From Bacteriovoracales bacterium (GTDB taxonomy: Bacteria; Bdellovibrionota; Bacteriovoracia; Bacteriovoracales; Bacteriovoracaceae), in contig JASBRV010000031.1 in assembly GCA_030149295.1 (NCBI GenBank), positions 1-49,661 of the forward strand: a stretch of 49,661 nucleotides of DNA, written 5' to 3'. A program made the translations under genes and the position numbers. The notes beneath the pieces were generated by a model, which was given only the letters and a program-made list of their open reading frames with translations, ran no database searches and was not told the DNA's origin. Positions 33,679 through 40,700 of this stretch are shown one piece after another (position 1 is the first letter of the stretch; every line of letters begins with the position of its first letter).

Positions 33679-34188
33679 ATGCGAATGAATTATAATATTA
33701 AAGAGATAGAAAAATTAGATTTTGAACCATTTTTTGATTTAATGGGAGAAGTTGAATTAGGAAGTGAATTCAATTCCACTAACGAGAACCATAGATCCTG
33801 GCTTAAGAGAAAAATTGAATCACATTACCAACGAGGAATGTCTTTTTATGCCCTCTATGATGAAAATGAGAAGCCGGTAGGTTTCGCTTCTTTATTAATA
33901 GAGAAAGGACCAAGTGATATTTCTTACTTTAATCAAAAGGCGGAGCTATATGATATAGCTATCTTCCCAGAGCATAGGGGAAAAGGACTTGGAGGAAAAC
34001 TTCTCAAGTATATCGAAAATATTGTTAAAAAAGAAAATAGGTATTGTCTTTACATTTCAACATATGAAGGAGATCCAAAGGCCATTGGTTTTTATGAAAC
34101 AAATGGTTACTCGTTAGTTGCAACACTCCCTGATGTTCATGGGCCAAGCGATAAGGGAATAGTCTATCTTAGAAAAGTCTTTAAATAA
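33679..34188 (+). CDS. GNAT-family N-acetyltransferase
   Basis: 169 residues. The GNAT acetyl-CoA pocket is clear: beta4 LYDIAIFPEHRGKGLGGKLLKYIE contains the R/Q-x-x-G-x-G/A loop (HRGKGLGGK) and is followed by CLYISTYEGDPKAIGFYETNGY (split here), the usual motif B. The N-terminal half is the variable substrate domain. Acetyl acceptor unknown. ATG at 33679 or 33685 (codons ATG CGA ATG) are both possible starts. It lies in the accessory region and converges with the gene at 34291. Confidence 0.85.
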   Translation: MRMNYNIKEIEKLDFEPFFDLMGEVELGSEFNSTNENHRSWLKRKIESHYQRGMSFYALYDENEKPVGFASLLIEKGPSDISYFNQKAELYDIAIFPEHRGKGLGGKLLKYIENIVKKENRYCLYISTYEGDPKAIGFYETNGYSLVATLPDVHGPSDKGIVYLRKVFK

Positions 34189-34248
34189 GAAGTAACATTC
34201 TGTCTAAACAAGTGTTTCTCAATGTAAAATTGGGTATTATTGAAATAA

Positions 34249-34273
34249 AAAAGCCTCCGGAATGGAAGCTTTT
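34249..34273. terminator. bidirectional terminator between convergent genes
   Basis: AAAAGCCTCC (34249-34258) pairs with GGAAGCTTTT (34264-34273) over 10 positions with one C-A mismatch and a GGAAT loop. A/T runs flank both sides. It lies between the acetyltransferase (plus) and the exported protein (minus). Confidence 0.6.
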
Positions 34274-34290
34274 ATGAGCTCTTCTCAACT

Positions 34291-34839
34291 TTAACAACCT
34301 TTACTGGGTTTAAGATATTTAATTTTTTCTTTAACTTTTTTGGTCTTAGGATGATTTGGGTAGTTCTTTAGCCATTTTTTGTATTTTATGGTCCATCTAT
34401 TTACATCATCTTGAGTAATATCTGGGCATCCATCTGGAATCCCTCTAATTTGTTCTAAGTCAAAATCACCTAAAAGGTCATGCTGCTTATTTTTTAATTT
34501 ACTTAGCCAGTATCTACTGGGGTAATAAAGACCGCTTGGTTCATAATATAGAAAGCGATAGTTACTGCCATCTTCTAGATTTTCAAATTGCTTTATGAAG
34601 CTTAGATACTTTTTGCGATCTTTATCTTTGGCTTGCGATGAAGAATGTGCTTTTTCACCAATGATTTGGTCTATTTTATAAAGTAAGATATATTTTTCAT
34701 CTGAGTTACTTTCCTTCTTTAGTCTTGTGCTTGCTTCGATTGGATTATTTTTGTAACTCTGTTTAATCTCTGTCAAATTTGCAAATGGGTTATAGGAAAA
34801 AAACGAACAAAGTATTATTAATATTCTTTTAAAATTCAT
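34291..34839 (-). CDS. exported hypothetical protein, Lys-rich
   Basis: 182 residues from the ATG at 34839 (GGAGGAGCTTCA precedes it; an upstream in-frame start at 34869 is not needed). Signal peptide to about residue 22 (FFSYNPFANL). The mature part is highly basic, with the motifs SGLYYPSRYWLSKLKN and GIPDGCPDITQDDVNRWTIKYKKW, and a C-terminal lysine-rich tail ending PSKGC. No family recognised. It sits just outside the leftmost tRNA-tail repeat. Confidence 0.6.
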   Translation of the reverse strand: MNFKRILIILCSFFSYNPFANLTEIKQSYKNNPIEASTRLKKESNSDEKYILLYKIDQIIGEKAHSSSQAKDKDRKKYLSFIKQFENLEDGSNYRFLYYEPSGLYYPSRYWLSKLKNKQHDLLGDFDLEQIRGIPDGCPDITQDDVNRWTIKYKKWLKNYPNHPKTKKVKEKIKYLKPSKGC

Positions 34840-34921
34840 TGAAGCTCCTCCGACGTTCGGATAAGACAAGTAAGCACTTTTCCTACCATTGTAACGGAAA
34901 AGGTCCCTATAGAGTCACGAA

Positions 34922-34957
34922 TTTTTCTGGTGGGTCATTGACGTCACTAGTTGAACT
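34922..34957 (-). repeat. tRNA 3'-tail repeat A
   Basis: TTTTTCTGGTGGGTCAT (34922-34938) is identical over 17 nt to the 3' end and downstream flank of the intact tRNA gene (37644-37660): acceptor strand ATGACCC, discriminator A and CCA. It continues with a second conserved block, TTGACGTCACTAGTTGAACTC, shared with copies C and B. It directly follows the stop of the minus-strand gene at 34959. Confidence 0.75.
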
Positions 34958-34958
34958 C

Positions 34959-35372
34959 TTAATTAACTGTATTGCTAAAATCTCGAATATTTACTAACGG
35001 TTTTGTTATAAAAAAGTAAATGATCATACTGTAGAAGATTGGAAGTATGGCAACTATCATCCCTGCTGGAATTTCGGAGGAGGGTAGGTTGTTATAGTTG
35101 GTTGCAAGAAGAATAAAACCTAGAATAGAGGAAAAAAATCCAACTTGAATGCAGGTTTTACCAATCCATGATGCAATTTCAGATTTTTTACTTTCATCGG
35201 ATAGTTTCCAAAAGAGTAGGCCTTCACTTTTATATTTTGCCATGCTTAAGCCGGTTGTAATGAAAAGAACCATTAATAAAGAGGGAATATCAATAAAGGC
35301 ATAAATAGGTCCCCCTACATTTATGAAAAAAAGAATTGTGACTAGTGAAAAAAGTAAACCAAAGGCCTTCAT
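34959..35372 (-). CDS. small integral membrane protein
   Basis: 137 residues from the ATG at 35372 (TTGGAGAAATTT precedes it; a TTG at 35384 was also considered). Four hydrophobic helices are visible: GLLFSLVTILFFINV, DIPSLLMVLFITTGL, GFFSSILGFILLAT and MIVAILPIFYSMIIYFF, with a charged loop (KYKSEGLLFWKLSDESKKSE) between the second and third. No family recognised. It is bounded by repeats A and C and may be a module carried by the array. Confidence 0.6.
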   Translation of the reverse strand: MKAFGLLFSLVTILFFINVGGPIYAFIDIPSLLMVLFITTGLSMAKYKSEGLLFWKLSDESKKSEIASWIGKTCIQVGFFSSILGFILLATNYNNLPSSEIPAGMIVAILPIFYSMIIYFFITKPLVNIRDFSNTVN

Positions 35373-35493
35373 AAATTTCTCCAATTAGCTAGCGCATAGT
35401 TAAATAAGAATATTTTACTATTTTTTGTCAGAGTATATATAAGGAAAATTTTTCATCAAAAGGGGCCGGTTTAATTTTGGCTTTTGCCAATTT

Positions 35494-35524
35494 GGGAAGG
35501 GCATTGATGTCACTAGTTGAACTC
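35494..35524 (-). repeat. tRNA 3'-tail repeat C, degenerate acceptor
   Basis: CATTGATGTCACTAGTTGAACTC (35502-35524) matches repeat A in 22 of 23 positions. The acceptor/CCA part to its left (GGGAAGGG) has decayed relative to TGGTGGGT. Same orientation as A, B, D and the tRNA. It lies 17 bp past the stop of the Rha-like gene. Confidence 0.65.
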
Positions 35525-35541
35525 ATTCGTAAACTTATCTG

Positions 35542-36018
35542 TTAGACGTTTTCTTTCATTCTTGTGCGGTAATATCCCTTTAGGGCTCCAACCTGATTGT
35601 CTGTTAAGCCTTCAACATAAGTTTTAAGGATGAAAAAACGATAAAGTATCTCTGCTGAAATTCTTCTTGCTTTGGGTGTATTTATGTAGAGAAGGAGGAG
35701 GCTAAGTCCAAATTCGGTGATATCGACTTTTCGCAGTTTCCTCTCCTTTCCTTTTGCACCTCCTAAGTACTTGTTTTCTATGAAGTTTTTATTGAGCCCA
35801 AGTTTGGGCTCAATAGAAAGTTCATCAATGCACTTATCTATGGCCCTCAAAATATGTTTATGTTGAACTTCAAAATGCTGAGAAATCTTGAGTGAGTCCG
35901 TTACTGGTCCAAAGGGAGTATCTCTTATCCATACATCACTCATGATATGTTCGTTGACGAGATCTTTAAGTCTAGGTGGTCTTGTTTCAAATGGTTTATC
36001 GATTCTGAAGTCGTTCAT
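35542..36018 (-). CDS. phage Rha-type regulatory protein
   Basis: 158 residues from the ATG at 36018 (AAAGGAGAATTT before it; an in-frame start at 36048 is less likely). The phage Rha domain spans about 35-135: VTDSLKISQHFEVQHKHILRAI, an NFIENKYLGG-type segment, then KVDITEFGLSLLLLYINTP and ARRISAEILYRFF. Rha-family proteins are prophage or satellite regulators that act on host or helper functions. This is the only clear phage gene in the array and suggests that at least one module came from a phage or phage satellite. Confidence 0.75.
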   Translation of the reverse strand: MNDFRIDKPFETRPPRLKDLVNEHIMSDVWIRDTPFGPVTDSLKISQHFEVQHKHILRAIDKCIDELSIEPKLGLNKNFIENKYLGGAKGKERKLRKVDITEFGLSLLLLYINTPKARRISAEILYRFFILKTYVEGLTDNQVGALKGYYRTRMKENV

Positions 36019-36120
36019 AAATTCTCCTTTTGGGAGTTTTAAGAACATTGTTGCGATATGTATTCAATATAGATTTAGTGTAGTGAAGTTGAAACAGGCG
36101 TCCAGTGATTCTTCGGCATA

Positions 36121-36150
36121 AAAAAGCCATCTTAGAAAAGACGGCTTTTT
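36121..36150 (-). terminator. terminator attached to tRNA-tail repeat B
   Basis: AAAAGCC-A-TCTT (36122-36133) pairs with AAGA-C-GGCTTTT (36138-36149), one mismatch, with T/A runs both sides. The same terminator with the same orientation, almost base for base, precedes repeat D (37428-37454). On the minus strand it would end a tRNA transcript reading out of repeat B. Confidence 0.7.
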
Positions 36151-36151
36151 C

Positions 36152-36186
36152 TTTTTGGTGGGTCATTGATGTCGCTAGTTAAACTT
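36152..36186 (-). repeat. tRNA 3'-tail repeat B
   Basis: TGGTGGGTCAT (36156-36166) is the exact acceptor/CCA tail of the intact tRNA, followed by TGATGTCGCTAGTTAAACTTG, which matches repeats A and C at about 16 of 21 positions. It is preceded by the terminator at 36121-36150, as in repeat D. Confidence 0.75.
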
Positions 36187-36394
36187 GTAACCTATCGGAA
36201 ATAGAAAGGTTTGGAAGGGATTGGTTTTGCGAAATTCTATTTCGATATGCTAAGGAATGTAGGGTTCATACTAAACGGTTTGAGGGTCACATAGGTAAAA
36301 AAACAGATATCATTAAAAAAATTTTTATTCACATATTATCTTTATTGACGATTTTAGGTGCCTTCTTAGCCCTTATTCAGGATATTCTTAGTAA

Positions 36395-37276
36395 ATGAAA
36401 ACTATATTACTTATTCTCGCCGTTCTTCTGATGAATAGCTGTTCTTCTCAACGAGCAACTGGTCATACATCATACTCTATTCAAACACTTAATAATTGTG
36501 AGGATAGTGAGTTTGAGTTGATTCTAAAAAAGTGGCGACCTTACCTCTCTGCACCTATTGCTGAGGCTCTTACTGTTAGGGAGAGGTGGTTTATTCGTGA
36601 TGGGGTTGTCTTTCTTAGGGGGCCTATAAAAAAGGGAGATTATAAATACTTCCTTAAGCTAGTGAACTCAGAAGCCAATGATTTACGAAAATTGAATGTA
36701 ATTTCATTTGGGGGGGTTACCATTGATGCCAGCCTAATTGGAGAATATATTTATAATCAAAACTATATCGTTGCAGTCGCTGGCCCTTGCTTATCTTCTT
36801 GTGCCAATTACCTTTTTGGATTTTCCAAGAATAGAGTTTTTTTAAAAGATGGCTATGTCGGATTTCATGGTAATCATACGGCCGCGGTCAAAGAAGCAGG
36901 GGGTATTGATAAATTTCTCGATACTATTAAGAAAAACTTTAAAAAAGTAAAAACAAGCGATGAGAAATTAAATAAACAAGAAGTCGAAAAAATTCTTACT
37001 CGCATCAAAAGTGAAAATATTGAAGTTATGGAAAAAGAGAAAAAATACTTTTCTTACCATTCTATTCCTCAATCATTTTTTGATAAGACACAGGAGCCCC
37101 AAAAGGGCTATGAGGGTGATGAAAGTTCTATAGATTATATCGCCCTGTATCCTAGAGTAAGTGCTTTGGAATCCTTAGGGTTTAAAATTACCTCTGGTGA
37201 GCCTAATCTCTGTCGTGCTCAAAACTTAATTAGTAAAATTAGGAAGAAACAATCTGCGATATTAATCGCTCACTAG
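36395..37276 (+). CDS. lipoprotein with ClpP/crotonase-like serine protease domain
   Basis: 293 residues. Lipobox LLMNSCSS makes Cys16 the lipidated residue. The domain from about 95 to 190 resembles the periplasmic ClpP-like group (COG3904 type): strand LNVISFGGVTIDASLIGEYI, the serine block VAVAGPCLSSCANYLFGFS, and the histidine block DGYVGFHGNHT. Ser in CLSSCANY and His in FHGNH are placed as in ClpP/SPP-A relatives. A coiled-coil, Lys-rich stretch follows (NKQEVEKILTRIKSENIEVM). Start ATG at 36395 overlaps the TGA of a putative membrane peptide frame (ATGA). The gene is bounded by repeats B and D. Confidence 0.7.
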   Translation: MKTILLILAVLLMNSCSSQRATGHTSYSIQTLNNCEDSEFELILKKWRPYLSAPIAEALTVRERWFIRDGVVFLRGPIKKGDYKYFLKLVNSEANDLRKLNVISFGGVTIDASLIGEYIYNQNYIVAVAGPCLSSCANYLFGFSKNRVFLKDGYVGFHGNHTAAVKEAGGIDKFLDTIKKNFKKVKTSDEKLNKQEVEKILTRIKSENIEVMEKEKKYFSYHSIPQSFFDKTQEPQKGYEGDESSIDYIALYPRVSALESLGFKITSGEPNLCRAQNLISKIRKKQSAILIAH

Positions 37277-37427
37277 CTTGAATATGTGCTAGGAAGTCGT
37301 ATTACAAATGCCTGAACCGAGCTTACGGATATAAGTCGTTTAAAAACTAACGGTTGAAAGTTCTATATGCTTGTACTTGAAGGGTTGAGTGCGGTGCAGT
37401 CCACCATTAAGGGAGAAGAGGCCATAA

Positions 37428-37454
37428 AAAAGCCATCTTAGAAAGACGGCTTTT
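37428..37454 (-). terminator. terminator attached to tRNA-tail repeat D
   Basis: AAAAGCC-A-TCTT (37428-37439) with AAGA-C-GGCTTTT (37443-37454), followed on the minus strand by A/U runs. It is near-identical to the terminator at 36121-36150, including the flanking CATAAAAAA, showing that the two tail copies share a common origin. Confidence 0.7.
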
Positions 37455-37460
37455 CTTTTT

Positions 37461-37480
37461 TGTGGGTCATGCTGGATTTG
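37461..37480 (-). repeat. tRNA 3'-tail repeat D (attachment-site-like)
   Basis: GTGGGTCATGCTGGATTTG (37462-37480) is identical over 19 nt to the intact tRNA (37652-37670), covering the 3' half of the T-arm and the acceptor strand; the final CA of CCA is not conserved. Such duplications of the tRNA 3' end are typical of att sites left by tyrosine-recombinase elements. Confidence 0.85.
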
Positions 37481-37589
37481 GTTTCATGCGGTCGGCATCG
37501 TGCCTCCCTTTTCGACCCGGCTCAGTCGCTTCCATTCGCTTCACGCTCACTCTTCGCCTAGCGGCGCGCTCCTTTACTTCAAATCCAAC
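37471..37589. other. 63% GC insert bounded by short inverted repeats
   Basis: Positions 37481-37572 contain 58 G/C in 92 bases, against about 38% around it. It is bounded by GCTGGATTTG (37471-37480) and its near-complement CAAATCCAAC (37580-37589). On the minus strand one open frame encodes an Arg-rich peptide (VKERAARRRVSVKRME, then TEPGRKGRHDADRMKPNPA) ending in a TGA supplied by the tRNA-tail repeat. No family recognised. It lies between repeat D and the tRNA terminator. Confidence 0.55.
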
Positions 37590-37596
37590 AATCCCC

Positions 37597-37648
37597 AAAA
37601 AAAAACCTCTCAGAATATTCACTTACGTTCATATCCTAAGAGGTTTTT
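37597..37648 (-). terminator. terminator of the tRNA gene
   Basis: On the minus strand AAAAACCTCT (37648-37639) pairs with AGAGGTTTTT (37610-37601) and is followed by a run of T (9 T in total, 37605-37597). The loop is 28 nt. It begins immediately after the tRNA CCA end. Confidence 0.7.
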
Positions 37649-37649
37649 C

Positions 37650-37726
37650 TGGTGGGTCATGCTGGATTTGAACCAGCGACCATCCGGTTATGAGCCGGAG
37701 GCTCTAACCAACTGAGCTAATGACCC
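37650..37726 (-). tRNA. tRNA with CAT anticodon (Met elongator or Ile2)
   Basis: 77 nt folding as a full cloverleaf: acceptor GGGTCAT/ATGACCC, D-arm GCTCAGTTGGTTAGAGC, anticodon stem TCCGG/CCGGA with loop CTCATAA, T-arm GCTGG-TTCAAAT-CCAGC, discriminator A and encoded CCA. The CAT anticodon with GGCTCATAACC context resembles tRNA-Ile2 (lysidine-modified), but elongator Met cannot be excluded. It is the insertion point of the accessory modules to its left, four of which carry copies of its 3' end. Confidence 0.93.
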
Positions 37727-37809
37727 TCAATTGATAGGGAACTAAAATAACTTAACTGTCCTCGGTTGGTAAAGTGTCGAAAGGAGCTTTCGCGTGCTAA
37801 GATCTCAAT

Positions 37810-38598
37810 ATGTCGAAAAATTTTTGTCGCTATTCAGCAACTGGAAATACATTTCTCATTTTTGATAACCGAAGCGGTGAGTTATCAGACCTTCCGAGAG
37901 AGACCTATGCCTCTTGGTGTAAGGATCACCAAGTGGATGGCCTACTTTTTGTGGAGCCTCCGCGGGGAGAAGATTTTGATTTTCACATGCGCTATCTGAA
38001 TGCTGATGGTGGAGAGGTGGAGATGTGTGGTAACGGAGCACGAGCGATTCTTCACTTTGTTTCCCGTGAATTAAAAGTCATCCCCAGAAAAGACTCTTAT
38101 CAATTCAGTACTCAAAAGGGAGTTTATTGGGGCAAAGGAAGTGAAAATTTTCCCGTTCAAATGACGGAAATTTATGATTGGAATAAATTTAATGTCTCCG
38201 ACCTTTTTTCGTCCTCATTTTCTTACTATCTCAATACAGGTGTGCCTCATACTATTTTTGAAGTTGATTTCCTTAAAGAAGTTGATCTTCAAAAGATAGG
38301 CTCTGAAATTCGATATAACCCCCGCTTTGAAAAGGGCGTCAATGTGAATTTCTTTAAAGTAATAAAACCAAATGAAGTCTCCATGCGTACCTATGAAAGG
38401 GGAGTTGAGGGGGAAACACTTAGTTGCGGAACTGGTGCAACTGCGGTTGCTCTCTCTCTAGCAAAGGAGAGGGGCTGGGATTCTCCTATTAAAGTTCACG
38501 TACCTGGAGGAGAGCTTTCTATTTCTTTTGATTGTGATTTTGAAAAAGTCTATTTGGAAGGACCTGTCGATTTGTTAGAAAGAAGCTCTTTAGCATAA
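37810..38598 (+). CDS. dapF: diaminopimelate epimerase
   Basis: 262 residues; interconverts LL- and meso-diaminopimelate for lysine and peptidoglycan. The two catalytic cysteines are in EMCGNGARA and LSCGTGATAVAL. GNTFLIFD near the N-terminus (in place of GNDFVVVD) and RTYERGVEGETLSCGTG (split) match the family. It is monocistronic; its last 49 bp overlap the convergent VanZ-like gene. No other lysine gene is near. Confidence 0.95.
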   Translation: MSKNFCRYSATGNTFLIFDNRSGELSDLPRETYASWCKDHQVDGLLFVEPPRGEDFDFHMRYLNADGGEVEMCGNGARAILHFVSRELKVIPRKDSYQFSTQKGVYWGKGSENFPVQMTEIYDWNKFNVSDLFSSSFSYYLNTGVPHTIFEVDFLKEVDLQKIGSEIRYNPRFEKGVNVNFFKVIKPNEVSMRTYERGVEGETLSCGTGATAVALSLAKERGWDSPIKVHVPGGELSISFDCDFEKVYLEGPVDLLERSSLA

Positions 38599-38903
38599 AA
38601 AAGCGCGAGCCCTAAAAATGCGCCCAAGGAATTACCCAGCATATCGCCGTAGGAAAAACCACGTCCAAAATAAGGCTGGATTATCTCGACCAAAATACCT
38701 TGAAGAATGAGACCTACTAAAACCTTAAGAGAGGAAAATCCTGTTAGGCGAAAAGCACTATAAAGAAACAAGTAGATAAGCGCGTGAATTTCGGCATGAC
38801 CCGAGTTCTCGATAAGTTCGATATCACTCTTAATAGGAGCTAAGAAAGCGATTAGGGCGAAGGTGTTGGCAATCCATGCATAGATCGGGGATAATTTGAA
38901 CAT
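38550..38903 (-). CDS. VanZ-like membrane protein
   Basis: 117 residues with three to four hydrophobic helices (YAWIANTFALIAFLAP, IHALIYLFLYSAF, LKVLVGLILQGILVEIIQP, GNSLGAFLGLALFY). The conserved VanZ-type features are GHAEIHALIY near residue 38 and the FGRGFSYGDMLGNSLG motif near the C-terminus. VanZ relatives affect teicoplanin resistance or have no known function. It overlaps dapF by 49 bp on the opposite strand and starts back to back with the gene at 38902. Confidence 0.75.
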   Translation of the reverse strand: MFKLSPIYAWIANTFALIAFLAPIKSDIELIENSGHAEIHALIYLFLYSAFRLTGFSSLKVLVGLILQGILVEIIQPYFGRGFSYGDMLGNSLGAFLGLALFYAKELLSNKSTGPSK

Positions 38904-39330
38904 GACTTATTTTAAGCCTAGCTTGCTCATTTTATTAAGCCTTTTTTGTCTTCAATCAAAGGCGCGTCTTTTTATGGATGTCTCCATTATTAATAAGAAA
39001 GGGATTGATAAAGGTCTCACCTTAGGTAGTGAACTTCACTCTATTGAAGAAGTGAATAATAGAGAAAATATCGTCCTGAAAATGAGATCTGGTATTCAAG
39101 TCATTCTTCAGGCTAAATTTGCAGAACTTGAAGAGCTTTCTCAAGAAGAGATAAGCTACGGACCTAGTTCAAAAGTAAGAATTACGGGAAAGATTCTTAA
39201 TGCTCAGGGAAATGTTATGAAAGACTTTTCTGAATCCCCCCTTTTTATCCCTTTGGAAGAATCCTCAAAGGTTGTTCATTCTAAAGATTCTCAGTTAGTA
39301 GAAGTTTCCTTGCGGCCTCACCTTAAGTGA
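38902..39330 (+). CDS. exported hypothetical protein
   Basis: 142 residues from the ATG at 38902 (an in-frame TTG at 38896 precedes it). Signal peptide to about residue 20 (LLSLFCLQSKA). The mature domain begins RLFMDVSIINKKGIDKGLTLGSELHSIEE and is beta-rich (split here to keep it short: MDVSIINKK, KGLTLGSELHS). It resembles the central part of the protein at 13448. The stop overlaps the tlyA start (TGATG), so expression is coupled to the methyltransferase. Confidence 0.6.
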   Translation: MTYFKPSLLILLSLFCLQSKARLFMDVSIINKKGIDKGLTLGSELHSIEEVNNRENIVLKMRSGIQVILQAKFAELEELSQEEISYGPSSKVRITGKILNAQGNVMKDFSESPLFIPLEESSKVVHSKDSQLVEVSLRPHLK

Positions 39331-40061
39331 TGAGACTTGATCAAGCGCTCGTTGAAAAAGGCTTGGTTGCCACTCGCTCCCAGGCCCAGCAACTGATCAA
39401 AGATGGTCAGATAAAAGTTAATGGGGAAGTTATTCAAAAGGCGAGTCTCAAAATAAAGGAAAGCGATATTTTAGTCGTGAGTAAAGATAATCTGTGGGTT
39501 GGAAGAGGCGCAGAAAAACTAGCTGGAGCCCATGAAGACTTTAATCTCTCTTTTGAAGATAAAGTGGTCGGTGATATGGGAGCTTCGACAGGAGGCTTTG
39601 TTGAGTATTCTCTTTTCCATGGGGCTAAGAGAGTTTTTGCCGTCGATGTCGGCCATGATCAATTGGCACCCAAACTCAAAGAGGACCCAAGGGTCGTCAA
39701 TCTTGAGGGCACAAATATCAAAGAAGGCCTTGATCTTGAGGAACCTTGTGACTTGGTTGTTGTGGACTTAAGCTTTATCTCTTTAAAACTTGTTTTGGAT
39801 CCAATCTTAGCCGTTTTAAAAAATGGTGGAGAATATTTATTCTTAGTAAAACCCCAATTTGAAGTAGGAAAAGAGGCCCTAGGTAAAAAAGGACTCGTTA
39901 AAAATAGTGAAGCAATAGATAAAGTTCTTATTGAAATAGAAAAGCTTCTTTTAGAAAAAGAAGCTCCTTTGTTGAAAAAAGCCCCTTGTCGGGTTAAAGG
40001 CAATAAGGCGGGAAACCAAGAATATTTTTTCTACGGTAAAAAAGAAAAGAGGGAACCATGA
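39330..40061 (+). CDS. tlyA: TlyA-family rRNA methyltransferase
   Basis: 243 residues from the ATG at 39330; a GTG at 39327 precedes it, but ATG overlaps the upstream stop (TGATG). An S4 RNA-binding domain (MRLDQALVEKGLVATRSQAQ, KVNGEVIQKAS) is followed by an RrmJ/FtsJ-type SAM methyltransferase (VVGDMGASTGGFVEYSL, FAVDVGHDQLA, LVVVDLSFISLKLVL). TlyA 2'-O-methylates 16S/23S rRNA. Its stop overlaps the next gene (ATGA). Confidence 0.92.
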   Translation: MRLDQALVEKGLVATRSQAQQLIKDGQIKVNGEVIQKASLKIKESDILVVSKDNLWVGRGAEKLAGAHEDFNLSFEDKVVGDMGASTGGFVEYSLFHGAKRVFAVDVGHDQLAPKLKEDPRVVNLEGTNIKEGLDLEEPCDLVVVDLSFISLKLVLDPILAVLKNGGEYLFLVKPQFEVGKEALGKKGLVKNSEAIDKVLIEIEKLLLEKEAPLLKKAPCRVKGNKAGNQEYFFYGKKEKREP

Positions 40062-40597
40062 AAAAAATCTGTGTGTTCTGTGGATCAAGCGCAGGAAGAG
40101 AGGACTCATATATCAGTAGCGCATGGCAGCTAGGCCAAGAGATGGCAAAAAATAAGATTGGTCTTGTTTATGGGGGAGCCTCTATTGGTGTGATGGGTGC
40201 TATTGCCGATGGCTGCCTGGAAAAGGGTGGAAAAGTTTGGGGAGTGATTCCTCAATCCATTATTGATCTTGAAGTAGGTCACCAAAACTTAACCGGACTT
40301 GAAGTTGTGGAGGACATGCATACGAGAAAGGCAAGAATGTATGAGCTCTCTGATGCCTTCTTCGCATTGCCGGGGGGATTTGGCACTTTGGATGAACTCT
40401 GTGAGATCATGACATGGAATCAGCTCGGTTATCATAATAAGCCTTGTTACATTATTAACGAAAATGGCTTTTTTGATTACCTGTTGCAGCATTTTAAGCA
40501 TGCCAATAAAGAAGGTTTTGTCAGTGACAAGCATATGGAGATTTTTATTGAGTGCTCCTCAGTGGATGAAGCCTTGAAGGATTTTCTACAACGCTAA
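40058..40597 (+). CDS. LOG-family nucleotide hydrolase/Rossmann protein
   Basis: 179 residues of the TIGR00730 (LONELY GUY-like) family. The signature PGGFGTLDELCEIMTWNQLG is present with the N-terminal CVFCGSSAGRE and GLVYGGASIGVMGAIAD, and ARMYELSDAFFALPGG. Family enzymes cleave the base from cytokinin nucleotides or AMP-type substrates, and bacterial members often act in nucleotide salvage or as PpnN-like enzymes. It overlaps tlyA by 4 bp (ATGA), so expression is coupled. Confidence 0.9.
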   Translation: MKKICVFCGSSAGREDSYISSAWQLGQEMAKNKIGLVYGGASIGVMGAIADGCLEKGGKVWGVIPQSIIDLEVGHQNLTGLEVVEDMHTRKARMYELSDAFFALPGGFGTLDELCEIMTWNQLGYHNKPCYIINENGFFDYLLQHFKHANKEGFVSDKHMEIFIECSSVDEALKDFLQR

Positions 40598-40614
40598 ATT
40601 CTTAGGTGGAGAAA

Positions 40615-40643
40615 TTGCCAGATTTACCCCTATGTCTTATACT
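40615..40643 (+). promoter_or_regulatory. sigma70-type promoter for the cytochrome c gene
   Basis: TTGCCA (40615-40620) and TATACT (40638-40643) are separated by 17 bp, close to the sigma70 consensus. The cytochrome c gene starts 57 nt further on, preceded by AGGAG. Confidence 0.65.
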
Positions 40644-40700
40644 GCAAATCAAAAAAGTATCTAACTCTTTGATTTTTCGAAGTTCCTAGGAGAGCTCTGT

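Noticed and set aside
33342-33695. 117-codon plus-strand frame and an opposite 64-codon frame (33467-33661)
   Set aside because: Both read through the bidirectional terminator at 33470-33493, one overlaps the exported protein antisense and neither has a convincing ribosome binding site.
34922-37480. Integron with attC sites
   Set aside because: GTTRRRY-like heptamers occur near the repeats, and the genes look cassette-like, but there is no integron integrase and no long imperfect palindrome; the conserved core is a tRNA 3' end.
37500-37715. 71-codon plus-strand frame across the tRNA region
   Set aside because: It runs antisense through the tRNA, its terminator and the GC-rich insert (reads LDLNQRPSGYEPEALTN); this is the usual tRNA shadow frame, not a gene.
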